Shown: positions 1 through 6,128 of the stretch, piece after piece
Numbering within the stretch: position 1 is the stretch's first letter
Layout of the letters: each line of letters opens with the position of its first letter
NCBI GenBank assembly: GCA_016869335.1
Contig: VGEJ01000094.1
Location: 1 to 8,429, forward strand
DNA: 8,429 nucleotides
Direction: 5' to 3'
From: Alphaproteobacteria bacterium
GTDB lineage: Bacteria > Pseudomonadota > Alphaproteobacteria > VGEJ01
The notes under the pieces: generated by a model
Databases searched by the model: none
What the model was told of the DNA's origin: nothing
Seen by the model: the letters and a program-made list of their open reading frames with translations, nothing else
Position numbers and translations under genes: made by a program

Positions 1-669
1 CATCCAGTCGTCCTCTGCTTTGCCGCCGTAGTTATCGAGTTTCCCAAAAATCATGCGTAGCGGAACGTTGATCTGATTTGGCATACCTATTCCAACAGGT
101 GTTGGCCCTTCGGAAAAGACGCCCTTCACATGTTTTGGATCAACAGCACCAGCAATATTCAAAAGTACTGTCCCACCATTCGAGACACCATGAAAAAATA
201 TTTTTTCGGTATCCACCTCTTTATGATTGAGTGCCCACTGATAGGCACCTAAGGTTGCTTTGTAAATCATTCTTTGACGACCGCCATTTGTCATGCCAGT
301 AGCAAAGAAACGAAACCCTTGGTAAAAATTATTCATCTGATAAGCGTCATAAACCAAAGTAGCGTAGCCTTTTCTGTTAAGGGCTCGAGCAATATTTTTC
401 TCCCCGATACCTAGACCGGCACCCCCGTGTACGATAATCACTAAAGGGGGTTTCCCTTCGCGTTTGGAGCCTGAAAAGATACCCGGGCGACTCAACTCTA
501 CTGACTTGTGACAGGGATCAAATTCTGCAAGAGCGCCTTGCACAGTGTGCCAGTTCGGTCGAATTTGAACGAGTTCCGCGACATCTTTTGGCGCGGGCCG
601 ACAATCAGAGGCACGTACAGCCCCGAGCATCATGAGGGCAAGAGGAAGGGCTAAAAAAATATTTTTCAT
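1..669 (-). CDS. Secreted alpha/beta hydrolase, dienelactone-hydrolase-like (partial, C-terminus beyond left edge)
   Basis: The minus strand reads open from an ATG at 669-667 to the window edge, giving 223 residues without a stop. Residues 1-20 look like a Sec signal peptide: Lys at position 2, then a Leu/Ala/Met-rich core ending in VRA before SDC. The mature part has alpha/beta-hydrolase marks: a beta strand leading into HGGAG (oxyanion-hole type) and a nucleophile elbow GVSNGG with Ser as the likely nucleophile. An Asp in FGKLDN near the visible end is a candidate acid. The catalytic His would lie in the missing part. This layout fits periplasmic dienelactone hydrolase or short-chain esterase families, acting on small esters or lactones; the substrate is unknown. 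The start is supported by AGGAGT five bases upstream. It is divergent from the OYE-type gene. Its GC content (about 47% in the first 180 bases) is far below that of its neighbours, suggesting transfer or an assembly join. Confidence 0.85.
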   Translation of the reverse strand, partial: MKNIFLALPLALMMLGAVRASDCRPAPKDVAELVQIRPNWHTVQGALAEFDPCHKSVELSRPGIFSGSKREGKPPLVIIVHGGAGLGIGEKNIARALNRKGYATLVYDAYQMNNFYQGFRFFATGMTNGGRQRMIYKATLGAYQWALNHKEVDTEKIFFHGVSNGGTVLLNIAGAVDPKHVKGVFSEGPTPVGIGMPNQINVPLRMIFGKLDNYGGKAEDDWM

Positions 670-844
670 TTTCGACTCCTGAATCTCAAAGGCTCTAAAG
701 AAAGACAGATAGGAAAATCTATCCGCCCCAGGCTGCGTTGCACCGCACGATTTGGCCATTCTCGCGCTCCCCGGTCCCGGTTTGGCGGCGCACAATGCAG
801 CTTATGTTGCCCCACGAGCCGCTATTGGTAAAGAAAGTGAACCT
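670..844. other. Divergent intergenic region with composition change
   Basis: This 175-base gap separates the leftward hydrolase from the rightward OYE-type gene, so promoters for both are expected here. Base composition changes within it: up to about 720 the DNA is AT-rich, after that GC-rich. A short inverted repeat, GATAG (708-712) and CTATC (719-723) around a six-base loop, sits at the change point. A weak sigma70-like pair on the plus strand, TTGGCG (782-787) and TATGTT (803-808), has a short 15-base spacer and is only a candidate. No convincing promoter was found for the minus strand. I see no gene in the gap. Confidence 0.4.
675..680 (-). promoter_or_regulatory. Ribosome binding site of the alpha/beta hydrolase
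   Basis: The minus strand reads AGGAGT, a strong Shine-Dalgarno match, five bases before the ATG at 669-667. It fixes the start of the partial hydrolase gene and places the signal peptide at the very N-terminus. Confidence 0.75.
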
Positions 845-2812
845 ATGAGCAATGCTTACCCGCTGTCGTCGCAGCCATTCCGCATCGGGCGCCTCGCGCT
901 GCGCAACCGGCTGTATTCGCCGGCGCATACCACCAACTTCGGCGACCGGCACCTGCCGACGGCACGCCACGTCGAGTACCACCGCGCCCGCGCGCGCGGC
1001 GGAGCGGCGCTCATCATCTTCGAGTCGATGCGGGTGGCGCGCGAAAGCCTGGGGCGGCCGCAGGGCGTGGCCGGTTACGATCGCGCCGCGATCCCGGTGT
1101 TCGCGCGCTGCGCCGAAGCGGTGCACGCCGAGGGCGCGAAGCTCTTCGGGCAGGTGATCCACCTCGGCCGCCAGATCGAGGGCGATTTCGAGCGCACGGT
1201 GTCCTTCGGGCCGTCGCCCGTGCGCTGGTCCCCGGTGGCCGCGGTGCCGCACGCCATGAACGAGGACGACATGGCAGCCGTGATACAGGCGCACGTGGTG
1301 ACGGCGATGAACGTGCTGGAGTCCGGCATGGACGGCTTCGAGCTGCACCTGGGCCATGGTCACCTGCTGCAGCAGTTCCTCTCTCCCGCCTCCAACACCC
1401 GCGTCGACGCCTACGGCGGCTCGGAGGACAACCGCCTGCGCTTCCCGCTGGCGGTGCTGAAGGCGGTGCGCGCCGCGGTTGGCCCGCAGGCTAACGTCGG
1501 CATCCGCTTCTCGGGCTCGGAATTCATCGAAGGCGGCCTGGCGTTGCCGGACGCTTTGACCATGCTGCCCAAGATTCTCGCCGCCGTGCCGCTGGACTTC
1601 ATCAACATCTCGCATTCGGCGTACCACATGAGCTATTCGCTCGCGACGCAGTTCGCCGACATGCATTTCGACGCCGCGCCTTTTCGCGAGCTGTCGCGCG
1701 AGATCCGGACCGTGCTGCGGGAAGCCGGACACGAGATCCCGGTGCTCGCCGCCGGCAAGTACCGCAGCGTGGCCGAGGCCGAGCAGGCGCTCGCCTCCGG
1801 CACGGCCGACATGGTGGGCTTCGCGCGCGGCCATATCGCCGACCCGGAACTCATCGCCAAATCCTTCGCCGGGCGCGAGGCCGAGGTGCGCGTCTGCATC
1901 GGCTGCAACCAGGGCTGCGCCGCGATGCTGGAGAAGAACCTCGCCATCACCTGCATGGTCAATCCGGCCGCCGGCCGGGAGACGGAGTGGGCGTCGCAGC
2001 CCTCGCCCGCCGCGCAGAAGAAGCGCGTGGTGGTCATCGGCGCCGGGCCCGCCGGGCTGGAGGCCGCTGCTACCGCCGCCGAACGCGGCCACCGGGTCAC
2101 GCTGATCGAGCGCGAGACGGAACCCGGCGGCCAGCTGCGCTGGGTGCGCTACATGCCGGCGCGCCGCGACCTGCTGGGGCTGCTTACGCAGCAACTCGGG
2201 CGCGCTTCGCGCGCCGGCTTCGAGATGCGCCTGGGGGTCGCCGCCGATGCTGCTGCTATCCGGGCCATGGCGCCGGACCTCGTGCTGCTCGCCACCGGCT
2301 CGAAGCCGCAGCGCTTCGCCCTGCCTCTGGGCGGCAGCGCGCTCACCGTCGAGGATGTCCTGGAGCAGCCCGGCAGGCGCGGCAGCCGTATCGCCTTCCA
2401 CGACCTCACCGGCGAATTCGCGGCGCTTGGCGTCATCGAGCACCTCGCCGACATTGGCCTCGCGGTCACGGTGTTCACGCCTGTCGCCGGCTTTGCCTGG
2501 CGAACCACGATTTACAGCAATCTCGCCACGCGCAAGCGCCTGCGCGAGAAGAAGGTCCGTATCGCGACGCTGCGCACCGTGAGGGGCTTCGAGGGCGGCG
2601 TGCTGACGGTCGAGGACACTTCCACCGGTGATCTGGAGCGCCTCCCCGGCTTCGACCAGCTGGTGGTGGCGCAGTACAACGAGGCGGAGGACGTGCTGTA
2701 CGGACTGCTGATCTCGGCCGGACTGAAGGTGCAGTCGGTGGGCGACTGCCTCGCGCCGCGCACCGCGCTGGAGGCGGTGTACGAGGGCCACGCCGCGGCC
2801 CGGGCAATCTGA
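845..2812 (+). CDS. NADH:flavin oxidoreductase, OYE / dienoyl-CoA reductase / trimethylamine dehydrogenase type (FMN, 4Fe-4S, FAD)
   Basis: A 655-residue protein with the family's three parts. Residues 1 to about 340 form an OYE-like FMN TIM barrel, ending in the phosphate-binding-like segment MVGFARGHIADP. Cys351, 354, 358 and 370 give the CxxCxxxCx11C 4Fe-4S motif of 2,4-dienoyl-CoA reductase (FadH) and trimethylamine dehydrogenase. From 395 a Rossmann fold with GAGPAG (399-404) begins the FAD/NAD(P) domain, which ends with VGDCLAPR. Family members pass electrons from NAD(P)H via FAD and Fe-S to FMN to reduce an enoyl or dienoyl substrate, or oxidatively demethylate amines; all are cytoplasmic. 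The active-site segment is HLGHGHLLQQF (168-178), with His173 where FadH and trimethylamine dehydrogenase have Tyr, so true dienoyl-CoA reductase activity is doubtful. The ATG at 845 was chosen because homology begins there (FRIGRLALRNR); the frame is open upstream to a TTG at 752 without recognisable sequence. The ribosome site is weak. It overlaps the next gene by one base (TGATG). Confidence 0.9.
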   Translation: MSNAYPLSSQPFRIGRLALRNRLYSPAHTTNFGDRHLPTARHVEYHRARARGGAALIIFESMRVARESLGRPQGVAGYDRAAIPVFARCAEAVHAEGAKLFGQVIHLGRQIEGDFERTVSFGPSPVRWSPVAAVPHAMNEDDMAAVIQAHVVTAMNVLESGMDGFELHLGHGHLLQQFLSPASNTRVDAYGGSEDNRLRFPLAVLKAVRAAVGPQANVGIRFSGSEFIEGGLALPDALTMLPKILAAVPLDFINISHSAYHMSYSLATQFADMHFDAAPFRELSREIRTVLREAGHEIPVLAAGKYRSVAEAEQALASGTADMVGFARGHIADPELIAKSFAGREAEVRVCIGCNQGCAAMLEKNLAITCMVNPAAGRETEWASQPSPAAQKKRVVVIGAGPAGLEAAATAAERGHRVTLIERETEPGGQLRWVRYMPARRDLLGLLTQQLGRASRAGFEMRLGVAADAAAIRAMAPDLVLLATGSKPQRFALPLGGSALTVEDVLEQPGRRGSRIAFHDLTGEFAALGVIEHLADIGLAVTVFTPVAGFAWRTTIYSNLATRKRLREKKVRIATLRTVRGFEGGVLTVEDTSTGDLERLPGFDQLVVAQYNEAEDVLYGLLISAGLKVQSVGDCLAPRTALEAVYEGHAAARAI

Positions 2813-3771
2813 TGCGCGTCCTGGTTACGGGCGCCAGCGGTTTTGTCGGCGTCAACCTCGTCGAGGCTCTGCTTGCGCGCGGCCACGAGGTGGTCGCGAT
2901 GTCGCTGGATGCCTATCCTGGCCCTGGACGCGTAACGGAGATCCGTGGCGACACCACCGACACGGTACGGGTCGAGCGCGAGATGCGCGAACACCGGATC
3001 GAAGCGCTGTGGCACGGTGCCGCCATCACCGCAGGGGCGGAGCGAGAGAAGCGGGAAGCGAGCCGGGTCGTCGAGGTGAACCTGCTCGCGACCGTGCGCG
3101 CCCTGGAGGCGGCGGCGCGCGCCGGCGTGCGCCGCTTTGTCTATCCCAGTTCCTCAGCAGTCTACGGATTTACGGCTTTCGACGGTACCGGTCCGGTCGC
3201 CGAGGACGCGCCGCTGCGGCCCATGAATCTCTATGGCATCACCAAGGTGGCGGCCGAAGCCGCGGTCTTGCGCCTCGCCCCCGCCCTCGGGCTGGAAACC
3301 TGCGCCGGGCGCATCAACGCGGTGTTCGGGCCCTGGGAACGGGACACCGGACTGCGCGACACGTTGAGCCCGCATCTGCAACTGGCCGAGCTGTGGAAAT
3401 CCGGCAAGGAAGCCGTGCTCGCGCGTGGCGCGGAGCGCGACTGGGTCTATGCGCCGGATGTGGCAGAGGCATTCGTCGCCATGCTGGAGGCGAAGACGGT
3501 GCCGCCCATCGCCATGAATATCTCGATGGACCGACTCTGGCCGCCGGAGATCATGGCGCGCGCGCTGCCGGGGCTGAAATGGCGCTACGCGGAAGCCGGT
3601 GAGGCGAGCAACCTCGGTTACGGCGGCCCGATCGACCGTCCGCGGCGGCCGCTGCCGCCACCGCCTGTCCTGGGCAAGCTGGGCTGGTCGCCAGCGCACA
3701 CGCCGGAAGCGGCCTGCGCGGACTATGCGCGCTGGCTGCGGGAAGTCGATCGCAGACGCGCCACCATGTGA
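2812..3771 (+). CDS. NAD-dependent epimerase/dehydratase (extended SDR)
   Basis: A 319-residue protein, a normal length for extended short-chain dehydrogenase/reductases. The N-terminus carries the nucleotide-binding motif GASGFVG (residues 7-13). A catalytic Ser lies in YPSSSAVYG (111-119), and the YxxxK pair is Tyr141/Lys145 in YGITK. ERDWVYAPDVAEAF is the usual segment in which the Arg contacts the substrate or cofactor. Such enzymes bind NAD(P) and epimerise, dehydrate, oxidise or reduce sugar nucleotides, sterol-like or small hydroxy/keto substrates in the cytoplasm. The substrate is not evident; the tie to an OYE-type oxidoreductase favours a catabolic dehydrogenase or reductase role over sugar-nucleotide synthesis, but that is inference. 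The ATG at 2812-2814 shares its A with the preceding TGA stop, so translation is probably coupled. The C-terminal region is Pro- and Arg-rich before the last helix. Confidence 0.88.
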   Translation: MRVLVTGASGFVGVNLVEALLARGHEVVAMSLDAYPGPGRVTEIRGDTTDTVRVEREMREHRIEALWHGAAITAGAEREKREASRVVEVNLLATVRALEAAARAGVRRFVYPSSSAVYGFTAFDGTGPVAEDAPLRPMNLYGITKVAAEAAVLRLAPALGLETCAGRINAVFGPWERDTGLRDTLSPHLQLAELWKSGKEAVLARGAERDWVYAPDVAEAFVAMLEAKTVPPIAMNISMDRLWPPEIMARALPGLKWRYAEAGEASNLGYGGPIDRPRRPLPPPPVLGKLGWSPAHTPEAACADYARWLREVDRRRATM

Positions 3772-3774
3772 TAG

Positions 3775-3791
3775 CGTTCCTGCCGGAAACG
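3775..3791. promoter_or_regulatory. Imperfect inverted repeat before vapB, candidate operator or RBS-sequestering hairpin
   Basis: CGTTCC (3775-3780), a TGCC loop, and GGAAACG (3785-3791) pair with a single bulged A. The repeat fills the 25-base gap between the epimerase stop and the vapB start. Its right arm contains GGAAA, the only Shine-Dalgarno-like stretch before the ATG at 3797. VapB proteins usually bind inverted repeats upstream of their own gene, so this could be an operator; a hairpin hiding the ribosome site is the alternative. It is short and imperfect, so it is only a candidate. Confidence 0.25.
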
Positions 3792-3796
3792 TTGTC

Positions 3797-4021
3797 ATGG
3801 TGCGCACGCAAATTAGCCTTTCGCGCGACGACTATGCCGCCGCCAAGCGCGAGGCGCGGCGGCTGGGCATCTCCTTCGCCGAACTGCTCCGACACTCGTT
3901 GAGGTCCGCGCTTCCCGTGGACCATCGCCGCGCCTGGATGCGCCATGCCGGCATGTTGGCCTCCGGGGAGCCGCAGTCCAGCCGCCGGATCGACAAGGTC
4001 GTCTATGGCGTCAAGCCATGA
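3797..4021 (+). CDS. vapB: VapB-type antitoxin (ribbon-helix-helix), orphaned
   Basis: A 74-residue protein. Residues 1 to about 40 fit a ribbon-helix-helix DNA-binding fold: a short basic/polar strand (MVRTQISLSR), then two helices around the turn RRLGISFAELLRHSL. The tail, with GMLASGEP and a final IDKVVYG, resembles the toxin-neutralising C-terminus of VapB antitoxins. In an intact pair VapB blocks the VapC RNase and represses the shared promoter. The frame stays open upstream to 3599, inside the epimerase gene, but family similarity begins only at the ATG at 3797, which follows the epimerase stop by 25 bases and has GGAAA seven bases upstream. Downstream it overlaps the start of a vapC fragment, the usual vapBC arrangement, but that toxin is broken. 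The antitoxin itself shows no damage. Confidence 0.82.
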   Translation: MVRTQISLSRDDYAAAKREARRLGISFAELLRHSLRSALPVDHRRAWMRHAGMLASGEPQSSRRIDKVVYGVKP

Positions 4022-4111
4022 AGCTTATGTCGACACCTCGGCGCTGATCGCCTTTCTCGACCGCTCGGATACCCACCATCCCCGTTCCGCCGGCTGTTCT
4101 CATCGCCGCCG
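4005..4111 (+). pseudogene. vapC: vapC toxin remnant (PIN domain N-terminus, frameshifted and truncated)
   Basis: From the ATG at 4005, overlapping the last 17 bases of vapB in another frame, the sequence reads into AYVDTSALIAFLDRSDTHHP. This is a typical start of a PIN-domain RNase, with the first catalytic Asp in VDTSAL. After the Pro codon at 4080-4082 the frame breaks: two bases later another frame continues FRRLFSSPP (4085-4111), which is what would be expected next in such toxins, so one base appears lost. Beyond about 4111 no PIN similarity is visible in any frame, and the convergent flavin-reductase gene ends at 4127. An intact VapC is about 130 residues with three or four acidic residues; only about 35 residues survive, so it cannot be an active toxin. 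The original frame runs open by chance to 4235. The frameshift is inferred from recalled family pattern, not an alignment. Confidence 0.72.
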
Positions 4112-4126
4112 CGAACACAGGCGCGC

Positions 4127-4801
4127 TCAGCCCGATGCGCGTGCGCCCGGCATCAGTTCGCTCAACTCCGCCGCCACTTCCGTGGGATTGAGGTCCGGCC
4201 GCGGGATGGTCACGCTGGAACTGACGCAGGCGTAGTCGAAGTAGCCCAGCCGCGCCATGGGCCGGTAGCGGGCGATGTCCACCACACCGTCGGCCAGGAT
4301 GCGCTCGTCGAGGTGGATGCCGATGACCTCGCCGATCACGATGTTGTTCTCGATCGGCGGCGCATCGGTGGGCAGTCGCAGCGCGGTCACCAGGCGGCAC
4401 TCCAGCGCCACCGGCGACTCGGCCACGCGCGGCGCCTTCACCTTGACGCAGGGCACCTTGGTGAGGCCTGCACGCTCAAACTCATCGACATCGGCCGCGA
4501 AATGCTCCGAGGTCAGGTTCATCCGCTCGCGCAGCTCCCAGGTCACCATGTTGACCACGAACTCCTGGGTCTGGACCGCGTTGGCGTAGCTGTCCTTGGC
4601 GCCGCCCTCGGGCTTGGGCCCGATGGGAGCGAACATCACCATCGGCGGGAAATCGGCCACGCCGTTGAAGTAACTGAACGGCGCCAGGTTCGCGACACCC
4701 TCGCGCGACAACGTGGAAATCCAGCCGATCGGCCGCGGCACCACGATCGCCTTCCACGGATTGAAGCGCAACCCGTGCTGCCGCGGATCGTCGATGTACA
4801 T
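4127..4801 (-). CDS. Flavin reductase family protein (FMN-binding split barrel)
   Basis: A 224-residue protein, a usual length for this family. The N-terminal half has the characteristic flavin-binding segment: VPRPIGWISTLS followed by GVANLAPFSYFNGV and PPMVMF. The middle holds EFVVNMV, and later comes IVIGEVIGIH, a conserved strand near the end of the barrel. Members bind FMN or FAD and either reduce free flavin with NAD(P)H for a partner monooxygenase or act on small substrates themselves. No monooxygenase component is visible in the window, so the partner is unknown. It lies 13 bases after dctM and is probably the last gene of the minus-strand operon, linking import to a redox step. The ATG at 4801-4799 was chosen because the protein begins at the expected distance from the barrel motif; its ribosome site is weak. 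It converges on the vapC stub and no terminator was found between them. Confidence 0.88.
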   Translation of the reverse strand: MYIDDPRQHGLRFNPWKAIVVPRPIGWISTLSREGVANLAPFSYFNGVADFPPMVMFAPIGPKPEGGAKDSYANAVQTQEFVVNMVTWELRERMNLTSEHFAADVDEFERAGLTKVPCVKVKAPRVAESPVALECRLVTALRLPTDAPPIENNIVIGEVIGIHLDERILADGVVDIARYRPMARLGYFDYACVSSSVTIPRPDLNPTEVAAELSELMPGARASG

Positions 4802-4814
4802 GCGGCGATGATGC

Positions 4815-6125
4815 CTAGCGTGCCGAAGTGGTCATCTGCGCCGGCAGCCAGCTGACGATCTGCGGGAAGTACCAGACCAGCAACACCGCCACGCACATCA
4901 TCAGGAAATACGGCAGCGCCGCCCAGGCGATGTAGGGCAGTTCGCGCCGGCTGAGCCCCTGGATGACGAACAGGTTGAAGCCCACCGGCGGCGTCACCAG
5001 TCCCATCTCGACGACGAAGATCATGTAGATGCCGAACCACAGCGGGTCGATCTTCGCCGCCTCGATCACCGGCATCAGCACCGAGGTGGTGAGCACCACG
5101 ATGGAGATGCCGTCGATGAAGCAGCCCATCACGATCATCAGCAGCGTCAGCACCAGCAGCACCTCGCCGGGCGAGAAGCCCTGCTCGCCCACCATCGCGG
5201 CCAGCTGGCGCGGGATGCCGGTGAAGCCCATGGCCCCGGTGAGGAACATGGAACCGGCGAGGATGAAGAAGATCATGCAGTTGGTGCGCACCGCGGCGTA
5301 GACGCTGTCCAGGAAGGATTGCCAGCTGAGCGTGCCGGACCAGTAGGCGACCGCAAAAGCGCCCATCAGGCCCATCGCCGCCGCCTCGGTGGCGGTGGCG
5401 ATGCCGAAGTAAATGGAGCCGATGACCCCGGCGATGAGTAGCACCACCGGAATCAGCTCGCGCGAAGCGCGCAGTTTCTGCGCCAGCGTGGTCGGCGCAT
5501 CCGGCGCCGGAATGCGCTCCGGATGCCAGGCGGAATCCACCATGATCCAGCCCGAGAACAATGCCATCAGCAAGATCCCGGGCAGCACGCCGGCGATGAA
5601 CAGGTGGCTGATGGGCACGTCCGCGGCCACGCCGTAGACGATCATCATGAGCGAGGGCGGGATCAGGATCCCCAGCGTGCCCGAGCCGGCTAGCGAGCCC
5701 AGCACGATGCGGTCGTCGTAGCCGCGCAGGGTCAGTTCGGTGACCGTGATGCGGCCAATGGTGGCGGTGGTCGCGGTGGAGGAACCGGACACCGCGGCGA
5801 AGATGCCGCAGGCCAGGACGTTGGTGTGCGCGAGCCCCCCGGGGAGTTTGCGAATCCAGGGCGCAAGGCCGGCGAACATCTGGTCCGCGAGTCTGGTGCG
5901 GAACAGGACTTCGCCCATCCAGATAAAGAGCGGCAGCGCGGTGAGCGCCCAGTCGGTGCTGCCGCCGAACACCGTGGTGGCGAGCAGCGCGCCGGCATTG
6001 GTGTTGGTGAAGGCGGCCACCGCCACCAGCCCGACCAGGATCATGGCAATGGCGATCCACAAGCCCCCGGCGAGGAACACCAGCAGCAGCAGCGACAGGA
6101 ACAGGCTGATCTCGGCCAGGTTCAG
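4815..6125 (-). CDS. dctM: TRAP transporter large permease subunit (DctM), probable CTG start
   Basis: The large membrane subunit of a TRAP secondary transporter, which moves the DctP-bound solute across the inner membrane with Na+ or H+. With the CTG start at 6125 it has 436 residues, typical for DctM, and is mostly hydrophobic, fitting about a dozen membrane segments. Conserved stretches (numbered from this start) are LPLFIWMGE (about 64-72), SGSSTATTATIG (113-124), GTLGILIPPS (149-158), CFIDGIS (335-341) and EMGLVTPPVGFN (373-384). The only ATG, GTG or TTG near the front is GTG at 6080, which gives 421 residues but removes about half of the first helix and has no ribosome site. CTG at 6125 restores LNLAEISLFLSLLLL and follows GAGGG (6137-6133) by seven bases. 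The gene is in the same frame as dctQ, two codons after its TGA. The dct symbol denotes family only; the substrate is unknown. Confidence 0.92.
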   Translation of the reverse strand: MNLAEISLFLSLLLLVFLAGGLWIAIAMILVGLVAVAAFTNTNAGALLATTVFGGSTDWALTALPLFIWMGEVLFRTRLADQMFAGLAPWIRKLPGGLAHTNVLACGIFAAVSGSSTATTATIGRITVTELTLRGYDDRIVLGSLAGSGTLGILIPPSLMMIVYGVAADVPISHLFIAGVLPGILLMALFSGWIMVDSAWHPERIPAPDAPTTLAQKLRASRELIPVVLLIAGVIGSIYFGIATATEAAAMGLMGAFAVAYWSGTLSWQSFLDSVYAAVRTNCMIFFILAGSMFLTGAMGFTGIPRQLAAMVGEQGFSPGEVLLVLTLLMIVMGCFIDGISIVVLTTSVLMPVIEAAKIDPLWFGIYMIFVVEMGLVTPPVGFNLFVIQGLSRRELPYIAWAALPYFLMMCVAVLLVWYFPQIVSWLPAQMTTSAR

Positions 6126-6128
6126 CGC

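Noticed and set aside
752..844. N-terminal extension of the OYE-type protein from TTG 752
   Set aside because: The extra 31 residues show no family similarity, start at a rare codon without a ribosome site, and the known domain begins just after the ATG at 845.
719..2791. A 690-codon open frame on the minus strand opposite the OYE-type gene
   Set aside because: It is rich in Arg, His, Gly and Ala with no recognisable domain and lies exactly antisense to a gene with clear motifs; GC-rich coding DNA commonly leaves such stop-free shadow frames.
4022..4127. Bidirectional terminator between the convergent units
   Set aside because: I found no GC stem followed by a T-tract on either strand; the stretch is explained by the vapC remnant.
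4636..6060. A 474-codon minus-strand frame overlapping dctM
   Set aside because: His/Arg/Gly-rich out-of-frame shadow of dctM and the flavin-reductase gene.
6081..6092. Four tandem CTG codons in dctM as a slippage-prone repeat
   Set aside because: A leucine run in a transmembrane helix explains it; four units are too few to suggest phase variation.
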